64,000 nucleotides of DNA from Neochlamydia sp. AcF84 (lineage in GTDB: Bacteria > Chlamydiota > Chlamydiia > Chlamydiales > Parachlamydiaceae), in assembly GCF_011087585.1 (NCBI RefSeq), contig NZ_VJOT01000061.1, positions 1-64,000 on the forward strand, read 5' to 3'. The translations under genes and the position numbers were made by a program. The notes below the pieces were generated by a model, which ran no database searches, was not told where the DNA came from, and saw only the letters and a list, made by a program, of their open reading frames with translations. Positions 27,440 through 36,792 of this stretch are shown here, piece by piece (the stretch's first letter is position 1; each line of letters begins with the position of its first letter).

Positions 27440-27510
27440 TAGAAATTAATTTAAATAATTTCTTAAGGGCTGCACTTTGGCAAACTGCCATACCTTTTCG
27501 ATGCGCGAGA

Positions 27511-27555
27511 TAAAAGTAAGCCGGCTTTTTTTAGGATAAAGCCGGCTGTCTTTAT
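27511..27555. terminator. Hairpin downstream of birA
   Basis: AGCCGGCTTT (27519-27528) and AAAGCCGGCT (27538-27547) form a perfect 10-bp stem around TTTTAGGAT, with further ATAAA/TTTAT pairing outside. It lies about 80 bases after birA. The 3' side is only partly T-rich. Confidence 0.6.
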
Positions 27556-27824
27556 CACCTAAGTTGTTAAAAGAAGAAAACTAGCGTTTCCAAAGCTTTT
27601 AAAGACATAAAAATTTCTTTTATCCAATAACCTTACCAGCTGCAATCATCTTCTCTTTATTAAGGCAATAGAAGCTTCTCAGCAAATTTTTATATCTCTC
27701 TCTAGGCAAAATTAAAGATTAAGTATCTAGTTCTGTATTATCTTGCCTATTTTGCTTCTTCCCTATATAAGCATTCCCTTAAAAAGTAATCAAAAATATG
27801 TATATACTTTAGAGAAAGCATACC

Positions 27825-29243
27825 ATGAATCCCATCTCTTCTGTTACTATCGACCATTTACCTAATGAGATACTAACCCCCATTTTAGAGCATAGCACCT
27901 CGCCTGCCTTATTTAGCGTTTGTACACGATGGAGACACCTGTTAGCTACTGAGGTCATGCCCTCGCTTTATAAGCAAATAGGTAAAATGCATTTTCCTCA
28001 AGGAAATGCTAGCGAACAGGCACTTATTTTAGACAAAATTTATAAGCTAGAAGATAGACCTTCAGAAGTAGAAAAAGTCAACGCAATTTTCAAACAAACC
28101 TTTAATTTAGTTAGCTCTCTTGCTCCTATGAAGCTAGAATTTAAATGGAAAAATGAAGAAACAAGGTTTTTTACTCTGACTAACTATACCTCTTATCTTA
28201 TAAATATTAATCGTCTATTGATGTGGAAAAAACTTCCTGGTGGAGAGGAGTACTTAGAGCAAGAGAAAATCAAGTATTTGTCTTTAACAAAAAAAGGAGA
28301 GCTACTTGAGCAGTGGATTGAAGGGCATGGCAGAGATATTAAAAGCTTAGATTTACGAGGACTTGGCTTGACCTTTTTACCTATGGAGATAGGACAGCTT
28401 TCGCAGCTGCAAGAGCTTTACTTAAACTACAACCACTTGATCACCCTTCCCGCCGAAATAGGACAGCTTTCGCAGCTGCAAGAGCTTTACTTAGGCAATA
28501 ACCAGCTCACCTCCCTTCCTGCAGAGATAGGGCAGCTTTCGCAGCTAAGAAGACTTTACTTAAACAACAACCACTTCACCACTCTTCCAGCAGGGATAGA
28601 GCAGCTTTTGCAGCTGCGCGTTCTTAGCTTGATCGGTAACCACCTCACCACCCTTCCTACAGGGATAAGGCAACTCACTCAGCTGCAAGAGCTTTACTTA
28701 AATTACAATCAGCTTACTACCCTTCCGACAGAGATAAAGATGCTGTCGCAGCTGCAAAGTCTTAACTTAAGCCACAACAATTTTAACTCTCTTCCTACAG
28801 AACTAGGGCAGCTCTCTAATCTGCAAGAGCTTTTCTTAAGCGGCAACCAGCTTACCTCTCTTCTTGCTGAGATAGGGCAGCTATCTCAACTGCAAAAGCT
28901 TGGTTTATTCGATAACCAACTTACTTTTCTTCCTACCGAGATAGGGCAGCTAGCTAAGCTTAGAATGCTTGATTTAGACTACAACCAGCTTACATCTCTT
29001 CCTGCAGAGATAGGGCAGCTGACTATGCTTGAAATGCTTAATTTAGACTACAACCAGCTAGCTATACTTCCTGCCGAGATAGGGTGTCTTTCTCAACTGC
29101 AAAAACTTGATTTATCCGATAATCGGCTCACTATTCTTCCTGAAGAGATAGGGCAGCTAACTGAACATCTGTTAGATCTGAGGCTAGATGGCAATCCGCT
29201 GGAAAGTATTCCTAGAGAACTAAAAAAGCGCTTTAGACGGTAG
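27825..29243 (+). CDS. F-box and leucine-rich repeat protein
   Basis: A 472-residue eukaryote-like protein. Residues about 6-50 read as an F-box (DHLPNEILTPILEH, then CTRWRHLLATEV), the motif that binds Skp1 in SCF ubiquitin ligases. A helical linker to about 175 follows, then 13 leucine-rich repeats of 23 residues of the LPxEIGQLSQLQxLxLxxNQLTT type, ending in a degenerate cap. The N-terminal 175 residues are clearly homologous to those of the 48895-51525 product. There is no signal peptide, as expected for a type III substrate. It lies between birA and nifU, neighbours in Chlamydia as I recall, so it looks inserted. Host SCF targeting is inferred. Confidence 0.8.
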   Translation: MNPISSVTIDHLPNEILTPILEHSTSPALFSVCTRWRHLLATEVMPSLYKQIGKMHFPQGNASEQALILDKIYKLEDRPSEVEKVNAIFKQTFNLVSSLAPMKLEFKWKNEETRFFTLTNYTSYLININRLLMWKKLPGGEEYLEQEKIKYLSLTKKGELLEQWIEGHGRDIKSLDLRGLGLTFLPMEIGQLSQLQELYLNYNHLITLPAEIGQLSQLQELYLGNNQLTSLPAEIGQLSQLRRLYLNNNHFTTLPAGIEQLLQLRVLSLIGNHLTTLPTGIRQLTQLQELYLNYNQLTTLPTEIKMLSQLQSLNLSHNNFNSLPTELGQLSNLQELFLSGNQLTSLLAEIGQLSQLQKLGLFDNQLTFLPTEIGQLAKLRMLDLDYNQLTSLPAEIGQLTMLEMLNLDYNQLAILPAEIGCLSQLQKLDLSDNRLTILPEEIGQLTEHLLDLRLDGNPLESIPRELKKRFRR

Positions 29244-29435
29244 CCGAAAAAGTCTGCATCGTTTTTGCGCTCAATGTATAATTAAAACAGATTAGCATTC
29301 TCAAAACGTTGTAAAGCTATAGAAAACCATATTGTACGCTAGTAAACATTACTACAAATATTTAGTTTTTCTTTTTTTAAGTGAAAATAATAAGGAAATG
29401 ATCGAGGCTTAGTCCCAGGTCAGCCTAAATAGCCT

Positions 29436-30224
29436 TTAGCCCGTTATCTCTTTCATTTCCGGAATAACATTGATCTCCGGATGCACTTTAGCACGAATAA
29501 TTTGTTGAATATAAGATAAAGTCGTACCTACAGAAGAGTAGCACGAAGTACAGGAACCATGGTAAGCAATAAGCAGCTCTTTATCTTCCAGCAAATTTAG
29601 AACACTAACTCCACCCGCATCTAAAGCAATATAAGGACGGATATCTTGATCTAACACTTCTTCAATAACCGCTAACTTTTTCTTTAAAGGTAATTCTTTC
29701 CAACCAGGATAACCTCCTGGAATTACATTGTCCATACTTACAGGCACAGGTGTAGTCAAATAAGAATCGGCAAGGGGTATGCCTATGCATTGCTCGGCAC
29801 AATTTTCAATGGCTTCCAACACTAGATTTAAGTGAGAATAAGTTTCATGAGGAAAAGCAGCCTCATCGGCACGATCGCGTACTTGCCTATCAATAAGATC
29901 TGCATTTATGCGCTGAGCTTGAAGATAATTTTTTCCTACTAGCAATTCACAAGCTACTTCCGAGGCGCCAATCAAGGCTGTATGGCCAAACAATTGGAAT
30001 TTTGCATCTACAATCACTCCATCGTCTTTATCTACCAACCAATAAAAAGAGACTATATTTCCTTCTTCTAAGCTACCGGCAGAGCCTTCTATAAAAAACA
30101 TTCCCCTTTCGGCAGCATCTTCCTTTAGGAAAATTCCTCCGCAATAAGGATGATCAATTTTACTGATTAATTTTTTGCTGTAACGTGTCCAAGTAAACGG
30201 ATGGACAAATTGCAAAATCCCCAT
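29436..30224 (-). CDS. NifU-like protein with degenerate scaffold domain
   Basis: A 262-residue two-domain protein. The N-terminal part resembles the IscU/NifU scaffold: HPYCGG supplies Cys28, but the second ligand position reads GHT at 80-82 in place of GCG and the third reads HLN at 131-133 in place of HCS. The C-terminal part (about 180-250) is an Nfu domain with an intact CxxC (Cys225, Cys228 in HGSCTSCYS). So the Nfu half could still carry a cluster while the scaffold half probably cannot as in IscU. It starts 10 bases after nifS ends and is the last gene of gpmA-nifS-nifU. Confidence 0.8.
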   Translation of the reverse strand: MGILQFVHPFTWTRYSKKLISKIDHPYCGGIFLKEDAAERGMFFIEGSAGSLEEGNIVSFYWLVDKDDGVIVDAKFQLFGHTALIGASEVACELLVGKNYLQAQRINADLIDRQVRDRADEAAFPHETYSHLNLVLEAIENCAEQCIGIPLADSYLTTPVPVSMDNVIPGGYPGWKELPLKKKLAVIEEVLDQDIRPYIALDAGGVSVLNLLEDKELLIAYHGSCTSCYSSVGTTLSYIQQIIRAKVHPEINVIPEMKEITG

Positions 30225-30234
30225 ATTTATCTCT

Positions 30235-31401
30235 TCAATGATGAAAGTAAAGGTGTGAAGAAAGTTTACGCAGCTTCAACACACAATCTTTAATAATTTC
30301 AACTGCATGCATGACCTCATCTTCAGAATTATCTTTACAAAAACTAAAGCTTAGCGTTGAAGAAGCTAATGTTTCATCCCTAGCAGAAGCCATGAGGATT
30401 AATTTTAGCTGCTGAAAATTTCCTCCTCCCATACTAGCATAAACACCTTTTCTATTTAAGGCAAATAGAAGGGCTTCATTACTGATACCTGCAAAAGCAA
30501 TTGCGCTAATATGAGGAAGCCTCTGTTGGTCTTGAAAAAATATCTGGGTATGAGGAATGGAGGAAGTAATCTGGGTTTCAAAAAGGTCTCTTAAGCGGGC
30601 CACTTCCGTACACATCAAATCTTGAGCTTCTAGAGCTTCGCAAGAAGCTTCACCTAGCCCTACTAGAGCCGGTACATTTAAAGTCCCCGCTCGCTTGCCG
30701 CCTTGATCCATTCCCCCTACAATAAAGCTGCTACACTTGATTCCCTCTTTAATATATAAGCCTCCTGTGCCTTTAGGAGCATGTAAATGATCCCCGTTGA
30801 AAGTCAAAAAAGCTGGGTTAATATCTTCCAATTGAAAAAAAAGCTTACCCAAGACATGAGTGGCGTCGATATGTAATAAAACATCTTTTTCTTGGCATAT
30901 TGCAGAAATTTCTGCTATCGGATTAATCACACCGGTAAGCCCATTAGCCCATGCAAGAGAAACAAGAGCCGTACGAGGTGTAATGGCGTCAGCTACCGCT
31001 TCTGGGGAAATATAGCCTGAGGGATTTGCTTTCAATATTCTTCCTACGCAGGTCCAATCTTCTAAGCGATTGATCAGCATGGTAGCAGGGGCCTCTTCAA
31101 TATTTGAAGTGATGAATTGATTTTTCCCTGTTAGACGAGTAACATCATGATAAATGGAGTAAAAGACATGGTTTACTGCTTCAGCACCGGAGGAAGTGAA
31201 TACAAAAGCGTCTGTTTTTTTTATATTTAGCAGCTTATAAATATGATTAAGGCTTTCTTCGATTGCTGGAAGAAGTTCTTGTCCCAGATGATGAGGAGCT
31301 AATGGAGCTCCCCACTGTCTGTAAAAGAAAGGGAGCATTTTACTAACCGTTTTCTCTGAAGGACGGGTAGTCGTGCTATTATCAAAGTAGATGGAAGGCA
31401 T
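30235..31401 (-). CDS. NifS-like class V aminotransferase lacking catalytic residues
   Basis: A 388-residue protein of the cysteine desulfurase fold: YFDNSTTTRPSEKT start, SSGAEAVNHVFYSI, LLHIDATHVLGK and GGKRAGTLNVPALVGLG are clear. Yet the PLP-binding Lys, expected in SxHKxxGPKG, is His205 (NGDHLHAPKG); the Gln that stacks near PLP is His182; and the nucleophilic Cys of GSAC is Asn328 (GGGN). The protein therefore should not work as a classic desulfurase. One base separates it from gpmA upstream, and nifU follows. Perhaps a structural or regulatory partner. The fold assignment is secure, the activity is not. Confidence 0.85.
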   Translation of the reverse strand: MPSIYFDNSTTTRPSEKTVSKMLPFFYRQWGAPLAPHHLGQELLPAIEESLNHIYKLLNIKKTDAFVFTSSGAEAVNHVFYSIYHDVTRLTGKNQFITSNIEEAPATMLINRLEDWTCVGRILKANPSGYISPEAVADAITPRTALVSLAWANGLTGVINPIAEISAICQEKDVLLHIDATHVLGKLFFQLEDINPAFLTFNGDHLHAPKGTGGLYIKEGIKCSSFIVGGMDQGGKRAGTLNVPALVGLGEASCEALEAQDLMCTEVARLRDLFETQITSSIPHTQIFFQDQQRLPHISAIAFAGISNEALLFALNRKGVYASMGGGNFQQLKLILMASARDETLASSTLSFSFCKDNSEDEVMHAVEIIKDCVLKLRKLSSHLYFHH

Positions 31402-31402
31402 A

Positions 31403-32098
31403 TTATTGTTGAATAAAGTAGGGGTCTTGATAATCGTAGATGATAGGTTTGCCAGTCGTTAATTCAAGCAGGACAACTTCTTCTTTGGACAAATTACTTA
31501 GAAACATAATGATTGCTCTAAGGGAGTTGCCGTGGGCAGCAATGAAAATATTCATTCCATTTTTCAAGGCAGGTAATACGTAATTTTTGAAATAGGGAAC
31601 AGCACGAGCACTTGTCATTTCCAGGCTCTCTCCCCCGGGGGGAGCCACCTCAAAGCTGCGGCGCCAAATTTGAACTTGCTCTTTTCCATATTTTCTTATG
31701 GTCTCTGCCTTATTTAGGCCTTGCAACTCTCCATACATTCTTTCATTGAGCTGCCAGGCACAATAGACAGGCACGGTGTCTTTCCTTGTTTTTTCATTAT
31801 GAATTTTAAACCATTCCTCTAAATGTTTTTGAGAGCTAGGCTGGATGGCAGGTACCCTGCCGGAGGAGTGGTGGAGCATGGCAAGCATCGCGGTTTGCTG
31901 CGCTCGTATCAAAGAAGAGACAAAAATAGCGTCGATAGGAAGCTCGCTAATGAGCTTTCCACCTTCTATTGCTTCTTGCATTCCTCTTGACGATAAAGGA
32001 ACATTTACCCAACCTGTAAATAAATCCAATTCATTCCAACAGGATTGCCCATGGCGCATTAAAATTAGCTTACTCACTTTTAAGTAACCTACATTCAT
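31403..32098 (-). CDS. gpmA: 2,3-bisphosphoglycerate-dependent phosphoglycerate mutase
   Basis: A 231-residue glycolytic enzyme that interconverts 3- and 2-phosphoglycerate through a phosphohistidine. LILMRHGQSCWN supplies the phosphorylated His16; DLFTGWVNVPLS, ERMYGELQG, APPGGESL and AAHGNSLRAI with the second His follow. All are as in GpmA of Chlamydia and E. coli. It leads the gpmA-nifS-nifU run. An alternative start a few codons downstream (VSKLILM) is possible but has no ATG. Confidence 0.93.
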   Translation of the reverse strand: MNVGYLKVSKLILMRHGQSCWNELDLFTGWVNVPLSSRGMQEAIEGGKLISELPIDAIFVSSLIRAQQTAMLAMLHHSSGRVPAIQPSSQKHLEEWFKIHNEKTRKDTVPVYCAWQLNERMYGELQGLNKAETIRKYGKEQVQIWRRSFEVAPPGGESLEMTSARAVPYFKNYVLPALKNGMNIFIAAHGNSLRAIIMFLSNLSKEEVVLLELTTGKPIIYDYQDPYFIQQ

Positions 32099-32294
32099 TA
32101 TAATTTTTCATCATAGCTACTCATCAAGCAAGTATCAAGAAAATTATAACTCCTTAAGAGACTAGTCAAGGTTGATCATTTAGACTTGCAAACTAAGCTA
32201 CCGTGGGTGAGCTTTTCTACAGAGATATAAGGGTTGTAATTTTAATAAAAATTGTTTAAAGTTATCTCTTAAAATCAATTAATTAGGCTTTTTA

Positions 32295-33005
32295 ATGGAA
32301 AAAACAAAAAACAGACTGAGCAAATTTTTGGCTGCTGCTGGAGTAGCTTCTCGTAGAGGCTGCGAAGAGATTATTTTTGCTGGTCGGGTAAAAGTGAATG
32401 GTGATATCTGCCTTATCCCGCAAACCATGGTCGGCGCTAAAGATAACATTGCTGTTGATGATGAAAAAATAAAGCAAGCGGAAGCAAAAGTTTACTATCT
32501 TTTAAATAAGCCCACTGGATACGAATGCACAAATGCCAGGCATCGTGATACCAAAATTGTTATAGATCTCTTTGAAAATGTAGAGCAAAGGCTATTTACG
32601 GTCGGTCGTCTAGATAAAGAAACAGCAGGATTGCTTTTAGTGACCAATGATGGGCATTTTGCTAATCAAGTCATTCATCCTTCCCAAAATATTCAAAAAG
32701 AATATTTAGTAAAAACTGACCAAGATATTACGGATGAGCATCTAAAAGCTATTGCTAGCGGTACCCTGATCGAAGGTTCTTTTGTCAAACCTGTCCGTGT
32801 TACAAAAGTTCGTAAAGGGACTTTAAAGGTGATCATTATGGAAGGTAAAAAACGCGAAGTGCGTCATTTATTAGAAGCAGTAGGCTTAAAAGTTTACTCC
32901 TTAACGCGCATTCGCCTGGGTGGTTTGATCTTAGGACAATTGCCTGTAGGCAGCTGGCGCTCTTTAACCGATCGAGAAAAAAAATTAATATTTGAGACTC
33001 ATTAA
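32295..33005 (+). CDS. RsuA/RluB-family pseudouridine synthase
   Basis: A 236-residue protein. Residues about 5-50 form an S4 RNA-binding domain (RLSKFLAAAGVASRRGCEE, GRVKVNG), and the catalytic domain holds the active-site Asp in VGRLDKETAGLLLVTNDG, with GKKREVRHLLEAVG and LTRIRLGGL toward the end. The family makes single pseudouridines in 16S or 23S rRNA; which site this one modifies cannot be told from sequence alone. Its stop codon overlaps the ATG of the next gene by one base, coupling it with an rRNA methyltransferase-like gene. Confidence 0.9.
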   Translation: MEKTKNRLSKFLAAAGVASRRGCEEIIFAGRVKVNGDICLIPQTMVGAKDNIAVDDEKIKQAEAKVYYLLNKPTGYECTNARHRDTKIVIDLFENVEQRLFTVGRLDKETAGLLLVTNDGHFANQVIHPSQNIQKEYLVKTDQDITDEHLKAIASGTLIEGSFVKPVRVTKVRKGTLKVIIMEGKKREVRHLLEAVGLKVYSLTRIRLGGLILGQLPVGSWRSLTDREKKLIFETH

Positions 33006-34171
33006 TGAAAGCAAATAGGATACCTGCCCATCAGCTAGAAGAAATCATGCCTATCCTTTTAGGCGCCTGGCGGCGTATGCATAAGGAGGCTGGCCCTGCT
33101 GATAAATTGCAAACACGTGAATTTCGTCGCGTGGTGGAAGGTGTAAAGAATTTACAAGTAGGCCTTGAAACAGGTAATCAACTTATAGGTAGAGATTACT
33201 TTACAGATAAAGATTTATTGGGCTCCTATCTGCTTTATCATTGGGTAGTTAATTATCAACAAGGATTATCTATCCTAGCCGAAATCCCTCTTAAACCTAA
33301 ACGTGTTTTAGACATATGTAGTGGGCCAGGAGCTTTTTCTCTAGCAGCCATTAAGCATGGGGCCTCAGAAGTAACAGCTTTAGACTATAATCAAGCTGCT
33401 CTACAACTCGGCGCTGAAGTATGTGGAAGATCAGGCTATGCTTTAAGCATTCGCTCCTGGAATTGCCTTAAAACACCCCTTCCTTTGGAAGGGAAATTTG
33501 ACTTAATCATTGTAGCTCATTGTTTAAAAGAACTTTTTCCTATCAATAGTGCTAACTGGCAGACTAAGCAAAATGAATTTTTATCCATGCTACTTAATCG
33601 ACTCACGCCTGCGGGCAATTTAGTAGTTGTCGATTCTTCTCATCCTGAAGCAAACCAGAGGATTTTACAGATACGCGATTGCATGGTAAGAAAAAAGGTA
33701 CCTATACAAGCCCCTTGTGTGTGGAAAGGAGAATGTCCCGCCCTTCAAACTAAAAACAATCCCTGCTATGCCCAGCGAGAATTTTATAAGCCTTATATTA
33801 TCAGAGAAATTCAACGTGCTGCCCAAATCAATCTAGGCTCTTTAAAAATGTCTTATATAATTTTTCGTAGCCCTCAAGCTGAATGGCCTATTTTAGAAGA
33901 GAGAAAATATTACCGAGTGATTAGCCCTCCAGTTGAGTCTTTTCATGGCACACGTTTTTATTTATGTGGGGTAGATGGCAAAAAACATTTAGGCTCCCGC
34001 TTGCAGGTGCTTCCTTCCGAATCTAAAGCATTTGAGTATTTAAGGCGTGGTGAGCTAATTTCTATTGACAAAGCTCATGAAAATCAAAATGCTATGGATA
34101 TTATCGAAAATACACAGGTAAAAGTGGCAGCGGCCTGTGGCAAGCCTATCCCTGAAGTTATTGATGAATAG
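33005..34171 (+). CDS. Rsm22-like SAM-dependent methyltransferase
   Basis: A 388-residue protein. The methyltransferase core starts with VLDICSGPGAFSLAAIKHG (about 100-118, SAM motif I), then VTALDYNQAAL and DLIIVAHCLKELFP. Downstream, CVWKGEC and NPCYAQRE give three closely placed Cys as in the iron-sulfur region of Rsm22/METTL17 proteins, followed by SLKMSYIIFRSP and a small OB-like tail. Rsm22 relatives associate with the small ribosomal subunit. It is translationally coupled to the pseudouridine synthase, which supports an rRNA role. Whether it methylates at all is unknown. Confidence 0.75.
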   Translation: MKANRIPAHQLEEIMPILLGAWRRMHKEAGPADKLQTREFRRVVEGVKNLQVGLETGNQLIGRDYFTDKDLLGSYLLYHWVVNYQQGLSILAEIPLKPKRVLDICSGPGAFSLAAIKHGASEVTALDYNQAALQLGAEVCGRSGYALSIRSWNCLKTPLPLEGKFDLIIVAHCLKELFPINSANWQTKQNEFLSMLLNRLTPAGNLVVVDSSHPEANQRILQIRDCMVRKKVPIQAPCVWKGECPALQTKNNPCYAQREFYKPYIIREIQRAAQINLGSLKMSYIIFRSPQAEWPILEERKYYRVISPPVESFHGTRFYLCGVDGKKHLGSRLQVLPSESKAFEYLRRGELISIDKAHENQNAMDIIENTQVKVAAACGKPIPEVIDE

Positions 34172-34183
34172 GTAATCATTTGA

Positions 34184-35581
34184 ATGGATAAAGAAAAATA
34201 CGTTTCTACTAGAGAGCTACAAGCTGCTATAAAAATTTTAGAGAGCTTTTCTTATCGTAAAGAAACATCTTCTTCTACCTCTATTCTAAAAAAAACTATA
34301 GTATTTGCTAAAAAGCTTTTTTCTATTGGCTCTGTTAAGGTAGAAGAGAAAAAAAAGGTTCAACAAGCTCTTGCAGTAATTAAAAACAGTTTTTCTTTAA
34401 TTCAATCTTTAGCCCAGGGCACTTTTCGGCAAAAACAAATAGCATCTTCTGCTTACACAGCTGTCGATCGTTTTAATGCGGTAAGCAATCATCTAAACAG
34501 ACGTCCACTCCCCTGGCGTCGATGGATGGACACACTTCTTGTCAAAATTCCTAAAAGAGAAAAAAAGAAAGGAAAAATAAATTTAGGCAAAGAAATTTCC
34601 TGCAAGCTTTATAGCCAAGAAAATGAAAAGATTAAGTTACCACTCCCACCGTTTTCTCAAAGCGAACTTTTGCCTACTACTCAAGAAATTGACGCTTTTC
34701 GTATGAAAGCTATTACTTTGCTTAAACATCATGAAGTGCGCTTTACTTCTTTGACAGAACAATTAAATATTATTCGTGAAATGCCTATTGTAATTAAGGA
34801 ACAGACCCCTTTGTCTAAAGCGATTGCTGAATCTGTGGTAGCTCTTGAGCAAACGATATCTTCCTTTCCGGGGGAAACTATTGAGCTTAAAGGCACTTTC
34901 AAACGTTCTTTAACAAGCAAAGGTCCCAGCATTCCTATACCTGAAAGCTTTCATATCACCACTCAGTCCCAGCAAACAGGGTACCCTCACCCTTCTCAGC
35001 ACCATGGATGGTGCTTACCCCCCTTCTTCCTACCAAAAGATCATGCATTGAAAGGCAAAATGCAAGAAATTGCTAACGAACTAAAACCAACGGGTCGTTT
35101 TAATCTACAAGCTAAAGCTTTTCTAAAAGCCAAGCAAGAGTGCTTTAATCAACATGCAACTGAGTTTTTATCCCTTCATCTCCAGCTAAATGGATGCATG
35201 TTGAAAATCATAGGGATAGATGCGGAAACGATTTTAAATTCTTTTTACAAGCATCTTCTGCCACACAATAATCCTTATCATTACCTTAGCTCCCTGCATC
35301 AAACCATTATCGATCAATACCTCGAAAAGAGAAAAGATTCTTTAAAAGCCGTCCCGTATACTCCAACAGACTTAGAATACATCTATCAAATTGGCAATTT
35401 TTATGAAATCTGCATTGGAAAACATACAAACCTGCTAGAAGAGCTTGCATTAAAGCAACTCCACGACTTCCTGATAGAGGTTGAAAAGAAAGAAGTTTTA
35501 TCTCCTTCTACTATGTATCACTGGCTTAAAGAGAGGCTTCTAAGTGATATTAATTTTTTCAGCAGCCATCGCTTGTATTAA
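34184..35581 (+). CDS. Hypothetical protein
   Basis: A 465-residue protein I do not recognise. It is basic in the first third (KIPKREKKKGK), without signal peptide or membrane segment, and mostly helical. A His/Pro-rich patch (GYPHPSQHHGWCLPPFFLP, about 265-283) stands out. It follows the methyltransferase gene by 12 bases and may be in the same transcript. Its end overlaps the convergent OTU gene by four bases. No function can be proposed. Confidence 0.6.
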   Translation: MDKEKYVSTRELQAAIKILESFSYRKETSSSTSILKKTIVFAKKLFSIGSVKVEEKKKVQQALAVIKNSFSLIQSLAQGTFRQKQIASSAYTAVDRFNAVSNHLNRRPLPWRRWMDTLLVKIPKREKKKGKINLGKEISCKLYSQENEKIKLPLPPFSQSELLPTTQEIDAFRMKAITLLKHHEVRFTSLTEQLNIIREMPIVIKEQTPLSKAIAESVVALEQTISSFPGETIELKGTFKRSLTSKGPSIPIPESFHITTQSQQTGYPHPSQHHGWCLPPFFLPKDHALKGKMQEIANELKPTGRFNLQAKAFLKAKQECFNQHATEFLSLHLQLNGCMLKIIGIDAETILNSFYKHLLPHNNPYHYLSSLHQTIIDQYLEKRKDSLKAVPYTPTDLEYIYQIGNFYEICIGKHTNLLEELALKQLHDFLIEVEKKEVLSPSTMYHWLKERLLSDINFFSSHRLY

Positions 35582-36777
35582 AGTGATTTTTTATCATATA
35601 CCGGTAGAAAGTGGTCTGGATACAAAGCTAATTCCACTGTAGTATCATAAGGGGTGTTTAAGGGATACTCTAATTCTGCTACCCAGAGCCCATCCATTCC
35701 ATCGCCCCCATCACCTACTTCATATACTTTTAAATTGACCTGGTAGAGCTGGCAAAGAATTATCCCATCTATTTCAGGTTTACCCCAAATAGGATATCCT
35801 CCATTTTTCTCTGCCTCACTACTATTATGCTTAATCCCTTTTATATAACTTTCATAGCTATCTATATTTCCATATTCTTCCTCTAAGCTATCTTTTATCC
35901 AGTTATTCTGAGAGGGAAGAGTATTAACATATTCGCTTACTTTTCTTCGCAAATCCGTAAGAGTAAGGTTTTTATTTAATTTTTTATTGAGCGCTTGAGC
36001 AAAAGCGTCAAAAAAACAATCACCATTATCTATGGCTGTTCCATAGTCTTTATCTATGGCAGCTAAATCACCTTTCAAACGTTCAAGGCATCGGTCTTTT
36101 ACACTTCTTTTCGGTTTTGCAGACGGATCATTGCTTGATATACATAAGCTCTTTAAATCTCTATCTTCTTCTTTTTGGCCTATTTCCTCGTAATCTATCT
36201 CATCTTCGTCACTTTCTAGGTCGCTCTCGTAATAGAAATCTCCATCGTCTGAGTGAAATAGACTCTCCTCTAATCTATCGCTAGCAGCAAGAGAAGCTTT
36301 ATGCTGAGCTTTTGGCTCACTCACTTTTTCCTTAGGATTTGCCTTAATCTCGCTTACAAAAGTCTCTTCCAGATAATTAGCATTGGGTCTACCTATCTCT
36401 TTATCCAGCGTGGATTTTTCCTCTTGGGAGAACTTATAGAAAAAAGTATCCGCTTTTTCTGAAGTCCTACGCACCTGGCCCTGAGGTTGTATGTCATCGC
36501 TTTTATAAACCGCTATTGAACGTTTACCGGTAAAAAATGCTTTCCATCCTTCTCTAATTTGGCTATAAATCATTCCAAAACCTAAAGAAAAAAAGGTCAA
36601 TGCTAGGGATTTAAAACCTATTAAAATTCTATGGAAAGGAGTGTATTTTGTCTGCTGGCCAGACTCAAGGGAATATTTTTTGCCATCAGGCCCTGTAACC
36701 GTATATTCCAAAGAGTCAAACGATTGATTATCATATTGAGTATAACTTTTTTCTTTATCTATATACTTTATTATCAT
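35578..36777 (-). CDS. OTU-type cysteine protease, candidate deubiquitinase
   Basis: A 399-residue protein. After a hydrophobic segment at about 49-72 and a long acidic, low-complexity linker (about 165-210), the C-terminal half is an OTU domain: AIDNGDCFFDAFAQAL gives the Asp and the nucleophilic Cys254, LTDLRRKVSEYV follows, WGKPEIDGIILCQLYQVNLKVY is the typical middle block, and His389 in YPDHFLPVY is the probable catalytic His. OTU proteases remove ubiquitin; known chlamydial members are secreted effectors. The gene is 15 bases downstream of a membrane protein gene and in an operon with a SycD-like chaperone, so type III secretion is likely. Confidence 0.82.
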   Translation of the reverse strand: MIIKYIDKEKSYTQYDNQSFDSLEYTVTGPDGKKYSLESGQQTKYTPFHRILIGFKSLALTFFSLGFGMIYSQIREGWKAFFTGKRSIAVYKSDDIQPQGQVRRTSEKADTFFYKFSQEEKSTLDKEIGRPNANYLEETFVSEIKANPKEKVSEPKAQHKASLAASDRLEESLFHSDDGDFYYESDLESDEDEIDYEEIGQKEEDRDLKSLCISSNDPSAKPKRSVKDRCLERLKGDLAAIDKDYGTAIDNGDCFFDAFAQALNKKLNKNLTLTDLRRKVSEYVNTLPSQNNWIKDSLEEEYGNIDSYESYIKGIKHNSSEAEKNGGYPIWGKPEIDGIILCQLYQVNLKVYEVGDGGDGMDGLWVAELEYPLNTPYDTTVELALYPDHFLPVYDKKSL

Positions 36778-36792
36778 TATGAAATCACCTAT

